64,000 bases of DNA from an uncultured Bacilli bacterium (GTDB lineage Bacteria; Bacillota_I; Bacilli_A; RF39; UBA660): the NCBI GenBank assembly GCA_910587065.1, contig CAJUMA010000004.1, positions 1 to 64,000 on the forward strand, given 5' to 3'. Of this stretch, positions 9,246-18,054 are shown piece after piece. Below the pieces are notes generated by a model that had not been told where the DNA came from, did no database searches, and saw only the letters and a program-made list of their open reading frames with translations. The position numbers and the translations under genes were made by a program. How positions within the stretch are numbered: position 1 is the first letter of the stretch; each line of letters opens with the position of its first letter.

Positions 9246-10889
9246 ATGACAGATAAAGAATTAGCAGATTTAATATTCCCAAACATAGATAAGACGATAG
9301 AAGATTATGAGAAAATGTATCCTGAAAGAGAGTTAAGTGAAGGAGCTAAGGTTACAAGATTTGCACCTTCTCCAACCGGCTTTGTTCACATTGGTAATTT
9401 TTTAGCTGCTTTAACTGATTTTTTAATTGCTAAAAATTCTAATGGAATCTTTTATTTAAGAAATGAAGATACTGATACAAAAAGAGAAGTAGAAGAAGCT
9501 GTGGATAAAATTATGGAAGTTTTAGAATACTCTAGTATTATGCCACAGGAATATGAATATAAAGGAGAAGTAAAGGGTAATTATGGACCTTATGTTCAAA
9601 GTGAAAGAAAAGAAATTTATCATGCTTTTATAAAACATGCGATTGAAATAGGAAGAGCTTATCCTTGTTTTTGTACAGCTTCGGAGCTTGAAGAAATGCG
9701 TAAGAAACAAGAAGCAAAAAAAGCGATGCCAGGTTATTATGGAGCTTGGGCTAAATGCCGTGATTTAACTAATGAAGAAAGAGCAGAACGTGTTAAAAAT
9801 GGTGAACCTTTTGTAATAAGATTTAAAAGTTTGGGAAATCCTAACCGGAAGATAAAATATAATGATTTAGTTATGGGATTAATTGAATTTCCTGAAAATA
9901 ATAATGATATGGTTATAATGAAATCTAATGATTTATTACCTACTTATCATTTTGCACATTTAGTAGATGATCATTTAATGAGAACTACTCATGTTGTAAG
10001 AGGCCAAGAATGGCTTCCAAGTGTTCCTTTACATGTTGAATTATTTGATGCTTTTGGATTTAAGCAACCAGAGTATATCCATAATTCATTACTTTTAAAA
10101 CAAGATGGTGATACAAGAAGAAAGATAAGCAAAAGAAAAGATCCCGAAGCTTTAATGAGTTATTATATTGAAAAAGGTTATCCAAGTATTTCGGTAATTG
10201 AATCATTAATGACTATTTTAAATAGTAATTATGAAGAATGGAGAGAGAATAATCCTGATGCTTCATTCTTAGAATTTCCCTTTAATCCAGCGAAAGTTGG
10301 TACAACAGGAGCTTTATATGATTTAGAAAAACTTGATAATATTTCTAAAAATATAATTTCTAAGATGACTAAAGAAGAAGTTTATGAGGGGTTATGTGAA
10401 TATGCTAAGCAATATGATAAGGATTTTTATGATTTAATTACAGCTAATGTGGATTATACAAAGAGTATTTTAAATATTGAAAGAGAACAAGCTAAACCTC
10501 GTAAAGATTTTGCAAAATACAGTGATGTTAAAAAGTCTATTTGGTATATGTTTGATGAACTTTATAATCCAAGTGAATTTGAATGGATGAAAATAACGGA
10601 TAAAGAAGAAATTAAAAACATTTTAAATACTTATATGGAAAAGTACTATAATGAAGATGATGATAAAGATACTTGGTTTGATAAAGTAAAAACGTTAACA
10701 GATGAATTAGGTTATGCAACTAATATGAAAGAATATAAGCAAAATCCTGATAATTATAAAGGAAGTGTTGCCGATATTTCAACAGTTATACGTGTAGGTG
10801 TAACTAGTTGTAGTCAAACTCCAGATCTTTACTATATTTTGAAATTATTAGGTAAGACACGAATAATGGAAAGAATTAATAAATTATAA
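9246..10889 (+). CDS. gltX: Glutamate--tRNA ligase
   Basis: Class I synthetase charging tRNA-Glu (and, in organisms using the transamidation route, tRNA-Gln). HIGH-type motif SPTGFVHIGNFLAAL (about residue 40), substrate site LRNEDTDTKREVEEA, KMSKS-type motif KISKRKDPEAL (about residue 296). At 547 aa it is longer than the usual 480-500, with an N-terminal extension of about 30 residues and inserts in the anticodon-binding half; this long form is known in clostridial-type genomes. It stands alone between the LemA group and a strong terminator, with AGAGGTG upstream of the start. Confidence 0.9.
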   Translation: MTDKELADLIFPNIDKTIEDYEKMYPERELSEGAKVTRFAPSPTGFVHIGNFLAALTDFLIAKNSNGIFYLRNEDTDTKREVEEAVDKIMEVLEYSSIMPQEYEYKGEVKGNYGPYVQSERKEIYHAFIKHAIEIGRAYPCFCTASELEEMRKKQEAKKAMPGYYGAWAKCRDLTNEERAERVKNGEPFVIRFKSLGNPNRKIKYNDLVMGLIEFPENNNDMVIMKSNDLLPTYHFAHLVDDHLMRTTHVVRGQEWLPSVPLHVELFDAFGFKQPEYIHNSLLLKQDGDTRRKISKRKDPEALMSYYIEKGYPSISVIESLMTILNSNYEEWRENNPDASFLEFPFNPAKVGTTGALYDLEKLDNISKNIISKMTKEEVYEGLCEYAKQYDKDFYDLITANVDYTKSILNIEREQAKPRKDFAKYSDVKKSIWYMFDELYNPSEFEWMKITDKEEIKNILNTYMEKYYNEDDDKDTWFDKVKTLTDELGYATNMKEYKQNPDNYKGSVADISTVIRVGVTSCSQTPDLYYILKLLGKTRIMERINKL

Positions 10890-10916
10890 AAAGTTTGGAT
10901 TATCCAAACTTTTTTT
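10888..10916 (+). terminator. Terminator of gltX
   Basis: AAAGTTTGGA / TCCAAACTTT stem with a three-base loop and a following T run, overlapping the gltX stop codon. Confidence 0.85.
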
Positions 10917-11039
10917 AGTGCCATACAATATAAATCAGTCTTAAATACTCTGTTAATATAACTGCTTGAAGGACACAAAGGTGCTTATCACCCAACCACA
11001 AGCTAAAGTTATTCAGGGGGGAGAAGTAAAGAGGGTGGT

Positions 11040-11114
11040 ATGATGACGAAAAATCAAATGTCAATATTGATATTTATTCTAGTTATTATTATTTTTATCC
11101 TAGTCATAAGATAA
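11040..11114 (+). CDS. 24-residue hydrophobic peptide, type I toxin-like
   Basis: Translates as MMTKNQM followed by a single helix made almost only of Ile, Leu, Val and Phe, ending in Arg. GAGGGTGG lies directly upstream, so translation is likely. The arrangement resembles type I toxins of the TxpA, BsrG or holin-like kinds: a tiny membrane peptide whose 3' end is overlapped by a convergent antisense RNA with its own promoter and terminator. A second locus of the same design is at 28232-28513, and both peptides start MTK (here after one extra Met). Toxicity is inference. Confidence 0.55.
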   Translation: MMTKNQMSILIFILVIIIFILVIR

Positions 11115-11197
11115 AAACAGGCATCTTACTCGTTTGAATAAGATGCCGAAACTATAAATGTGGTAGGCATTAGCTTGTAATGTAGTGCCTCTCACCT
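11112..11197 (-). ncRNA. Predicted antisense RNA opposing the 24-aa peptide
   Basis: On the minus strand there is a promoter, TTGAAT (11233-11228), 18-base spacer, TATAAT (11209-11204). The transcript would start near 11197 and end at a hairpin of 9-base arms GGCATCTTA / TAAGATGCC (11147-11120) followed by TGTTTTT, which is a terminator on this strand. It overlaps the last bases of the peptide gene and its 3' untranslated region, so it could pair with that mRNA. Confidence 0.5.
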
Positions 11198-11369
11198 AAT
11201 TAAATTATAACACATTAAATTAGATTTATTCAATTAATATGTTTATTTCTTCTTTTTTATGTAAATGAGTGCATAAATTAACTATATTTAAGCATTTTTA
11301 AAACTCAAATATTAGTACATATTAAAGAAATAATTATATTATGTTTATAAAACTAGATGGAGGTTATTT

Positions 11370-11815
11370 ATGGATAATAAAAAAAGAAATATTGTACTTA
11401 CGCTTATTGTTTTATTAGCAATTGGATTTGCAAGTGTATCATCAGTGCTAGTAATAAATGGACTACTTGCAATTGGAGAAAACAGTGAAGATTTTAAAAT
11501 CATATTCACAAGTGCAACTATTGATGGAGCAGAAAGAAATGATGTAATCAGTGAAAGTAAAACAGAAATATCGTATGAAACAAAAGTGTTGTCACTAATA
11601 GATGAAGAATCAACTTTAGAATATGAAGCAACAAATACGAGTCGAAACTATGATGCAGATGTACAAATCGTATGTAATATAGTGGATGAAAGTGAAAATA
11701 TTATAGAAGGTGAAAATGAATATGTTGATATGACTTATACACCAAAAAGTATGTCACTTTTAGCTGGAGAAACAAAACAAGGATCAATTACAGCTAGACT
11801 AAAAAAAGCAGTAAC
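11370..11815 (+). repeat. Long near-identical repeat, copy 1
   Basis: 446 bases that match 47794-48239 with a single difference (ACG versus ACA, near 11402). The identity ends abruptly at GCAGTAAC, after which the two genes diverge. Confidence 0.9.
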
Positions 11816-12565
11816 TGAGCCCATGGATATAAATATTAAATGTACACTAACTGGAACACCAAAAGAAAGAGATGAGTTAGGAACAACAACGACAACTACA
11901 TCAATGACAAGTACAACTACAACAGTCCAAACAAAGGAATGCACTAGATCTGATCCGACCGTTTATATATTCAATCAATGGACATTAAAGGATAATGACT
12001 GTAGTGGAGATATAACAAAAAACGATTTAATTACAGTTGGAAAAGAATCATTTCATGTGTATAATATAGATGGAGACAATGTAAAAGCCATAGCTCAATA
12101 TAATTTATATGTTGGAAATATTTGTATTACTAATGTTAATGTGTTCCATTAGAAAATCCAACAGGGTTACAATCTTCAGAAGCTATTGGCTATGGAGTTA
12201 CATATCCTTGGATAGGAACATCAGCATATGATTCAATTAATAAAAAAAGTACTTACGAAACAAGTGAAATAAAGCCATATGTTGATCAATATGCAATTGA
12301 ATTGGAAAAACTAAATGCTAGTGTTGATGCTGTGCGATTAATAACAGGTGATGAATTAAAAGGCCTAGGGTGTAAAGTACCTTATTGTACGGGAGCACCA
12401 GCGTATATATATTCAACTTCTTATTGGTCATCGCCATATTCTTCTTCTTCGGCTTGGAGAGTAGTAGCCGGTGGCAAAACTTTTGGTCAAAATCCTGTAG
12501 AAACTAAAAATGCATATGGTGTCCGCCCTGTTATAGAATTATCAAAATCTTTATTTGAACAATAA
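11370..12565 (+). pseudogene. Surface protein with SipW/TasA-type N-module and DUF6273-like tail, frameshifted
   Basis: N-terminal short basic segment, a membrane/signal helix, VLVINGLLAIG and an Ig-like region (to about residue 168) shared with the genes at 19129, 45062 and 47794. A Thr-rich linker (about residues 171-188) and the start of a display domain follow (TVYIFNQWTLKDNDCSGD). The frame stops at 12152, but the next frame continues the same domain from about 12145 to 12565 (PLENPTGLQSSEAIGYG, LITGDELKGLGC, STSYWSSPY, AYGVRPVIEL), aligning with the intact copy at 47794. So one frame change near 12141-12147 splits the gene; it may be dead, or phase-variable if reversible. GGAGG precedes the start. 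The first 446 bases match 47794-48239 with one difference. Confidence 0.8.
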
Positions 12566-12590
12566 GTGTCTCTTATGAGACATTTTTTCT
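12566..12590 (+). terminator. Terminator after the split surface gene
   Basis: TGTCTC TTAT GAGACA hairpin followed by TTTTTT. Confidence 0.75.
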
Positions 12591-12665
12591 TTACATTATA
12601 TTTTTTAGAAAAAGATTAAATAACCCTTATTTATGTTATACTTAAAGTAAGATAGAGGTGTTTAT

Positions 12666-13457
12666 ATGGTTTGTCCAAAATGTGGTAGTCAAATCCAGGA
12701 TGGTTTAACGAACTGTCCTGTATGCAATGAAGTTTTAGTAGTTCAAAATGCAAACATACAATCTTTAGAAAGTGCAAATGAATTAAGTGAGTCTCCTACT
12801 GTTAAAAGTAAATACATTAGTAAGTATAAAAATACTATTATTGGTGTTGTTGGAGTAATAGTCTTTATTGTAATTGGATATTTGGTTTTCTTATCTCCCA
12901 AAAATAAAGAAGTTAATTTAGATAAAGATATTCCAACTATTAATAAAGAAGAAACAACTACTTCAAAAAAGAGGGGTACTACTACAACTTCTAAGAAAAT
13001 AGAAGAAGTTGAAAACCAAGTAACTGAAAGTGGTGAAGTAGTTAAAATAAAATCTTATAGTTATACCGTTCCAATTGGTTTTCAATTTAAAGAAAAAGAA
13101 GAAGGAGAAGAATACGATTATTATCTATTAAGAACAAAAGCTAATGCCTTAATTGGTTTAACATTTATTGAAAGTGAAGAATCTCTTTTAGATGTTTATA
13201 ATAAAGCGCTTTTGAGTTATGAAGAAAAGGGAATAAAAACGGATACAACATCTTCTGAACTAAAATATGAAGACTATAAATATTATCGTCTGTCAGTTTA
13301 TGATCAAGAAGATAGGAAGAATGTTAAGTTACATACAAATTTAATAATTGAACTTGCAAGCGGTGAGTATGTTAATGTTTATCTTTATGAACCTGTTTCA
13401 TATGGAGAGCAAAATTATTATGAAAGTTTATTTAAATTCCTTAAGAGTAGAAAGTGA
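12666..13457 (+). CDS. Zinc-ribbon membrane protein with Thr-rich linker
   Basis: The N-terminus is a zinc ribbon with two CxxC knuckles (CPKCGSQ and CPVCNE, residues 3-20). A disordered stretch and one membrane helix follow (about residues 58-78), then a Lys/Thr linker (TTTSKKRGTTTTSKK) and an extracytoplasmic domain of about 140 residues with no recognised family (IKSYSYTVPIGFQFKEKEEG). Proteins with a cytoplasmic zinc ribbon, one helix and an outside domain are common in Firmicutes and mostly uncharacterised. GATAGAGGTG precedes the ATG. It ends shortly before the sigG leader hairpin. Confidence 0.65.
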   Translation: MVCPKCGSQIQDGLTNCPVCNEVLVVQNANIQSLESANELSESPTVKSKYISKYKNTIIGVVGVIVFIVIGYLVFLSPKNKEVNLDKDIPTINKEETTTSKKRGTTTTSKKIEEVENQVTESGEVVKIKSYSYTVPIGFQFKEKEEGEEYDYYLLRTKANALIGLTFIESEESLLDVYNKALLSYEEKGIKTDTTSSELKYEDYKYYRLSVYDQEDRKNVKLHTNLIIELASGEYVNVYLYEPVSYGEQNYYESLFKFLKSRK

Positions 13458-13470
13458 ATAAGATTAAAAG

Positions 13471-13504
13471 AATCATCCCATTATAAGGAAAAGGGATGAT
13501 TTTT
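13471..13504 (+). promoter_or_regulatory. Hairpin over the sigG ribosome binding region
   Basis: AATCATCCC (13471) pairs with GGGATGATT (13493-13501), followed by TTTT and then the sigG ATG at 13507. It can act as terminator of the zinc-ribbon gene and would also bury the only purine-rich sequence near the sigG start. A leader hairpin that limits translation of readthrough sigG mRNA is known in Bacillus subtilis; a similar role here is inference. Confidence 0.55.
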
Positions 13505-13506
13505 AT

Positions 13507-14280
13507 ATGAGTAAATATAAAGTAAATATAACAGGAATTGATACATCAAGTTTAAAAGTTTTATCTAAAAGTGAAATGGATGAACTTATGAAGAGGTATA
13601 AAGAAGGAGATAAGATTGCTAAAGAAAAAATTATTAATGGTAATTTAAAATTAGTTTTATCTATCATTAATAAGTATAACAATGGAAAGAATGACATGAA
13701 TGATTTGTTTCAAATTGGATGTGTTGGTTTAATTAAAGCTGTTGATAATTTTGATGAATCCTATGGGGTCATGTTTTCAACTTATGCAGTACCACTTATT
13801 TTAGGAGAAGTAAAAAGATATATTAGAGATTCAACAAGTATCAGAGTAACAAGAAGTGTAAGAGATCGAGCTTATCAAATCATGAAATTTAGAGATGAAT
13901 ATATGACAATTCATGGTATTGAACCAAGTATTAATGAAATTCTTGAAAATTTAGAGATTACCGAATATGAGCTAGCAAATGCAATGGATTCTTTAAAAGA
14001 ACCTGTAAGTATTTATGAACCTATTTATAATGATGGTGGAGATACAATATATTTGCTTGATCAGTTATCAGACAAAAAAGAATTTGATAAGTGTGATGAT
14101 TTAATATCCTTAAGAAAGGCTCTAGCAAAATTAAGAAAGAGAGAAAAAGATATTTTAATTGATCGTTATATTGTTGGGAAAACACAAATGGAATTAGCTT
14201 CTGAAATGGGAGTTAGTCAAGCCCAAATATCTAGAATTGAAAAAAACGCTATTAATAATGTCAAAAAATTGATAAGATAG
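13507..14280 (+). CDS. sigG: RNA polymerase sporulation sigma factor SigG
   Basis: Sigma-70 family, group 3. The N-terminus VNITGIDTSSLKVLSKSEM matches the SigG-specific leader (ICGVDTSKLPVL in Bacillus). Region 2 has DLFQIGCVGLIKAVDNFD and FSTYAVPLILGEVKRYIRD; region 3 contains the SigG-like EPVSIYEPIYNDGGDTIYLLDQLSD; region 4 carries the helix-turn-helix KTQMELASEMGVSQAQISR. 257 aa fits. SigG runs late gene expression in the forespore, so the organism is or recently was a spore former. The ylmC-like gene follows, as near sigG in Bacillus; spoIIGA and sigE are not upstream here. Confidence 0.93.
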   Translation: MSKYKVNITGIDTSSLKVLSKSEMDELMKRYKEGDKIAKEKIINGNLKLVLSIINKYNNGKNDMNDLFQIGCVGLIKAVDNFDESYGVMFSTYAVPLILGEVKRYIRDSTSIRVTRSVRDRAYQIMKFRDEYMTIHGIEPSINEILENLEITEYELANAMDSLKEPVSIYEPIYNDGGDTIYLLDQLSDKKEFDKCDDLISLRKALAKLRKREKDILIDRYIVGKTQMELASEMGVSQAQISRIEKNAINNVKKLIR

Positions 14281-14329
14281 ATTTGTACTTTTTTTTAGCC
14301 TATTTTAATAAAATGAAGTAGGTGAAGTT

Positions 14330-14557
14330 ATGCGTATAAGTGATTTACAAACAAAAGATGTTATTAATCAAGGCGATGGCAGAAATATTGGAAGAATAAT
14401 TGATATGGATATCTTAGATGATGGAACAGTTAATTATTTTGTTGTTGAGCCAAGAAAGATTATGAAGAAACTTAATATCTATAATAATGAAACAAACATA
14501 AATATAAAACAGATTGTTAAAATAGGGGAGGATGTAATACTTGTAGATTTGAGGTAA
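14330..14557 (+). CDS. YlmC/YmxH family PRC-barrel protein
   Basis: 75-residue PRC-barrel protein: MRISDLQTKDVIN, GRNIGRIIDMDI, VNYFVVEPRK and the end VKIGEDVILVDL match the sporulation-associated YlmC/YmxH family. Function is unknown in model species, although the gene is often near sigG or in sporulation regulons. It lies 50 bases after sigG and 29 before lspA, so readthrough expression is likely. Confidence 0.85.
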   Translation: MRISDLQTKDVINQGDGRNIGRIIDMDILDDGTVNYFVVEPRKIMKKLNIYNNETNINIKQIVKIGEDVILVDLR

Positions 14558-14585
14558 ATAAGATATAATTTAGAGGGTGTTATGT

Positions 14586-15071
14586 ATGAATAAAAAAATA
14601 GTTATAATATCTACAATAACGTTGGTAATAGATCAAATACTTAAGTCTATTATTGAGTTAAGTAATGCTCATGTGAATGTTTTATTTGATATAATTAGAC
14701 TTAATTATTATGAAAATACAGGAGCTGCTTTTAGTATACTTCAAGGTAAAGTTCCATATCTTATCTTGATTTCTATTATAATGTTAGTTATTATTTATAG
14801 TATGACTTTTTCATATAAAGAAACAAAAATTACAAATATCTCGTTTGGTTTATTAATAGGTGGGGTATTTGGAAATTTAGTTGATCGAGTTTTTTATGGC
14901 TTTGTAAGAGACTTTATGGATATTAAACTATTTGGTTATAACTTTCCAGTATTTAATATAGCTGATGTTGCTATTGTTGTAGGAGTGGGTATACTTCTTT
15001 TAGTAACATTAAAGGGAGATAGTAAAAATGATAATAAAAGTGGTGGAAGAAACAAACTTAAGAATAGATAA
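14586..15071 (+). CDS. lspA: Lipoprotein signal peptidase
   Basis: Polytopic aspartyl protease that removes signal peptides from prolipoproteins at the membrane. Four membrane helices. Family motifs are visible: NYYENTGAAFSIL (about residue 40), GNLVDRVFYGFVRDFMDI with the first catalytic Asp (about residue 102) and FPVFNIADVAIVVG with the second. 161 aa is normal. ATG 14586 has TAGAGGG upstream. It overlaps rluD by 44 bases, the usual lspA-rluD pair of Firmicutes. Confidence 0.93.
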   Translation: MNKKIVIISTITLVIDQILKSIIELSNAHVNVLFDIIRLNYYENTGAAFSILQGKVPYLILISIIMLVIIYSMTFSYKETKITNISFGLLIGGVFGNLVDRVFYGFVRDFMDIKLFGYNFPVFNIADVAIVVGVGILLLVTLKGDSKNDNKSGGRNKLKNR

Positions 15072-15918
15072 ATATTTAGCCGAAAATACGGAATATTCTA
15101 GAAGTTTAATTGCCAAAATGTTAGAAGATGAATTTATTTTAGTTAATGGTAGTAAATGCAAAGCTAATTATAATGTGCGATTAAATGATGAAATATTTAT
15201 TAAAGAAGGATATTTAGAAGATACAAAGGTTGAATCAGAGGATATACCTATTAATATTGTTTATGAAGATAGTGATTTAATGATTATTAATAAAGAAAGT
15301 GGTATGGTTGTTCATCCTGGGTGTGGTAATAGTCATGGGACTCTTGTTAATGCTTTAATGCACTACACGAGTAACCTATCTAATGTAAATGGTGAAGTAA
15401 GACCTGGGATTGTACATAGGATTGATAAAGACACATCAGGTTTAATGATCGTTGCTAAAAATAATAAAACTCATGAATTGCTTGCCGATATGTTAAGCAA
15501 GCACGAAATAAAGCGAGACTATATTGCCCTTATAAAAGGTGAATTTATGCACGATACTGCAACAATAGATGCACCTATTGGAAGAGATAAAATGGACCGT
15601 AAAAAAATGGCAGTAACTGCTGATAATTCTAAAAATGCAATAACTCATTTAAAGGTTGTTGAAAGATATAAAGGCTATACTTTAGTTAGATTAACTTTGG
15701 AAACTGGTAGAACTCATCAAATTAGAGTTCATATGAATTATATTGGTTATCCTATTTTTAATGATCCAGTATATGGTCACAGCACAAATGAATTTGGACA
15801 ATTTCTTCATTCAGCAAGTATAGATTTTAAGCATCCAATTACGAATGAAGGAATGCATTTTGAATGCGAATTGCCAGATTATTTTAAGAATTTTATAGAT
15901 ACTCTAGAAAAGAAATGA
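15028..15918 (+). CDS. Ribosomal large subunit pseudouridine synthase, RluD family
   Basis: N-terminal S4 RNA-binding domain (residues 5-60, LRIDKYLAENTEYSRS) followed by the RluA/RluD catalytic domain with GIVHRIDKDTSGLMIVAKN, where the Asp is the nucleophile, and the end GRTHQIRVHMNYIGYPIFNDPVYG. 296 aa is typical. AAAGGGAG precedes the start inside lspA, indicating translational coupling. Likely modifies 23S rRNA; the exact site (RluD-type positions in helix 69) is inferred from family. Confidence 0.9.
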   Translation: MIIKVVEETNLRIDKYLAENTEYSRSLIAKMLEDEFILVNGSKCKANYNVRLNDEIFIKEGYLEDTKVESEDIPINIVYEDSDLMIINKESGMVVHPGCGNSHGTLVNALMHYTSNLSNVNGEVRPGIVHRIDKDTSGLMIVAKNNKTHELLADMLSKHEIKRDYIALIKGEFMHDTATIDAPIGRDKMDRKKMAVTADNSKNAITHLKVVERYKGYTLVRLTLETGRTHQIRVHMNYIGYPIFNDPVYGHSTNEFGQFLHSASIDFKHPITNEGMHFECELPDYFKNFIDTLEKK

Positions 15919-15957
15919 AAAATGTGCAATAATACTTGATGAGAAAGGGAAGTGTGT

Positions 15958-17085
15958 ATGTCTACTCTAAGAATGTCTAGCATGGATGAAGTAACTATGC
16001 GTCTTGTTCATTATTTTGTAACTAAAGAAGATTATCAGCCAATAGTTGTCAATGGACTTGAAAATGAGATTTGGTTAGAAAACAGTGATAAACATTATGA
16101 AGTAATACGAATCAATAGCAATTATATACATAATAATGAGCAATTAGATTTTGATCTTTTTAAGGCTAAGTCTGTAATAAAACAAATAAAGAAAAAGATG
16201 TTATCTTTTAAATGTAATACTTTAAATATTTTTTTAAATATTGGAGAAAATGTTAGTTCACTTGAATCAAAATATAAGAATATGGATATTGTAAGTTTAG
16301 ATTTAGATTGTTCTTTAGAAGAAAATGATAAATTTACTACTTTATTTCCTCAAATTAAAGAAGATAAAATTGATTCAATTGATGATATGGATTTTTTTAT
16401 TAATGTTACACAAGATATTAACGAAACAACGAATAAGAAAAACAAAGCATATGAAAAGGTGTTTAAGAAAAAGACAATTGTTGTTACATATGTGCTGATA
16501 GTTTTAAATATTTTATTATATTTGCTTGAGGTATCAGGTCTTATTAATCCTCTTACCTTTGCAACGAGTGGGAGTGCTATTAGAAATAGGCATTTTTGGG
16601 TTTTGCTAACTTCAGCATTTATGCATGCAGACATACTTCATTTAGCTTGTAATATGTATTCTCTTTATATAATTGGTACCCAAGTTGAAACAGTTTTAGG
16701 AAAAGTTAAATATTTAATAGTTTATTTTGTTAGTGCTATTGTTTGTGCACTTTTAAGTGGCTTATTAACAGGTGGTGCTTCTATCGGAGCAAGTGGAGCA
16801 ATATTTGGTTTACTTGGTGCACTTTTGTATTTTGGATATCATTACCGCTTATATCTCGGTAATGTAATTACTTCGCAAATATTACCTGTAATTCTTTTAA
16901 ACTTGTTCATTGGTTTTGCACTCCCTGGTATTGATAATTTTGGACATATAGGCGGTCTTGTTGGCGGTGTATTATCAGCTATGATTGTTGGTGTGAAAGA
17001 AGAAAACGATAAAAGCGATAGAATAAATGGAACGATAGTATTAGTCATTATAATTGCTTTTCTAATTTACATGATAATGCGATAG
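15958..17085 (+). CDS. Rhomboid family intramembrane serine protease
   Basis: About 170 cytoplasmic residues precede a six- to seven-helix rhomboid core. The catalytic Ser is in GASGAIFGLLGALLYFG (about residue 281) and the catalytic His in NFGHIGGLVGGV (about residue 324); HxxxN-type support is seen in ILHLACNMYSLY. The long soluble N-terminus resembles Bacillus GluP/YqgP. ATG 15958 follows AAAGGGAAG; a GTG at 15952 overlaps it. Substrates are unknown; relatives cleave membrane proteins and take part in membrane protein quality control. Confidence 0.88.
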   Translation: MSTLRMSSMDEVTMRLVHYFVTKEDYQPIVVNGLENEIWLENSDKHYEVIRINSNYIHNNEQLDFDLFKAKSVIKQIKKKMLSFKCNTLNIFLNIGENVSSLESKYKNMDIVSLDLDCSLEENDKFTTLFPQIKEDKIDSIDDMDFFINVTQDINETTNKKNKAYEKVFKKKTIVVTYVLIVLNILLYLLEVSGLINPLTFATSGSAIRNRHFWVLLTSAFMHADILHLACNMYSLYIIGTQVETVLGKVKYLIVYFVSAIVCALLSGLLTGGASIGASGAIFGLLGALLYFGYHYRLYLGNVITSQILPVILLNLFIGFALPGIDNFGHIGGLVGGVLSAMIVGVKEENDKSDRINGTIVLVIIIAFLIYMIMR

Positions 17086-17134
17086 TTTAAACTATCGTAT
17101 TTCTTTATTAATTGTTAGAAAGAGATGGTGAGTC

Positions 17135-18031
17135 ATGGAAAGTTATCAGTTTAATAACTTTTCTACTGCTGGTATTAGTGAATACTTATATGGATCTTAT
17201 ATCAAAGGAATAAACACTAGAGATTTAGAAGCAACGAAAGAGAATTTTATGAAGCTTTCTAAAAAACTAAATATTCCTTTTATTGATTTATTGTTAAAAA
17301 AAAATTGGTATCTGTATAATGGTGAATATTATTATTTTAAAAAAATGTCCATCGCGATGCGTATTTTAAATGAATTATTGGGTGAATATTTATCTAAATA
17401 TATGAATTTACCAACTGTTGAGTACACATTAGCTTTGGATTATGATAAAGTTGTTGGTTTATTGAGCAAGAACTTTAGAAGAAGAGAAAAAAGGTATTTG
17501 AAAGCAGACGAAGTTAATCGCAAAACTTTAAAGCCTTTTAGTGTAGCATTAAATAAGCATGAAATAGATGACTTTAGAAAAACTTTAGATCGGTTGATTA
17601 TGAAAGATTTTTATTCTTGCTTGATGGATCGTGGAAGAAATACTCTTATTAGTGTGTCCAAATTAAAAGGAGTTAGTTTAGAAGAATCTTTTGATTATGA
17701 ATTATCATTTGTTGATGAAAGAGAAAAATTAGAATCAAATATATCTTTATTTAGCAATGCCAAATATGATACATATTATAGTCCGCTGTTTCGTAGTAAA
17801 AAACTGAACGCATTTTATGAAGAAATAACTTATGATACTTTGAGAGAGATGCTAGAATATGATGATTATTTGAATGGGGTTTTTGAATATATAATGAATT
17901 TTAATATGAAAAAAGCTCTTTTGGATGTGGAAGATGCACACAATCTAAAAATAGATAGGGAAATGAAGGATTATTATACTAACTTTGATAGGGCAAGAAA
18001 ACAGGAGTTAAGAAGTGCTTTAAATAAATAA
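17135..18031 (+). CDS. Protein of unknown function, weakly HipA-kinase-like
   Basis: 298 aa, no membrane segments. The middle has features seen in HipA-like kinases: a basic KKM before an ELLGEYLSKYMNLPTVEYTL segment (compare the family pattern of a small helix, then LGIPTVxY), VGLLSKNF, and a possible catalytic DRGRN around residue 167 where kinases of this fold have DRHxxN. The His is absent, so if related it may be inactive. I would not name it further. It starts 49 bases after the rhomboid gene with GAGATGG upstream and shares a terminator with the convergent lexA. Confidence 0.5.
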   Translation: MESYQFNNFSTAGISEYLYGSYIKGINTRDLEATKENFMKLSKKLNIPFIDLLLKKNWYLYNGEYYYFKKMSIAMRILNELLGEYLSKYMNLPTVEYTLALDYDKVVGLLSKNFRRREKRYLKADEVNRKTLKPFSVALNKHEIDDFRKTLDRLIMKDFYSCLMDRGRNTLISVSKLKGVSLEESFDYELSFVDEREKLESNISLFSNAKYDTYYSPLFRSKKLNAFYEEITYDTLREMLEYDDYLNGVFEYIMNFNMKKALLDVEDAHNLKIDREMKDYYTNFDRARKQELRSALNK

Positions 18032-18054
18032 AAAAGTGTTTGTAAACACTTTTT
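18031..18054. terminator. Bidirectional terminator between the 17135 gene and lexA
   Basis: AAAAAGTGTTTGTAAACACTTTTT is a near-perfect palindrome with A and T runs on either side, so it can stop transcription from both strands. Confidence 0.85.

Larger units (their letters stand above)
10917..11369. other. Gene-poor stretch holding a type I toxin-antitoxin-like locus
   Basis: Between gltX and the surface gene at 11370 there is only one 24-codon peptide (11040-11114), an opposing antisense transcription unit (11112-11197), and inverted and direct repeats. ACAAGCTAA occurs on the plus strand at 10999 and on the minus strand near 11180-11172, so sense and antisense transcripts would share the word. 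About 140 AT-rich bases then lead to the next ribosome binding site without further features. Confidence 0.6.

Noticed and set aside
11735..11944. Minus-strand open frame of 69 codons inside the surface gene.
   Set aside because: It mirrors the Thr-rich repeat of the sense gene, has no ribosome binding site, and codes only for low-complexity Val-rich sequence.
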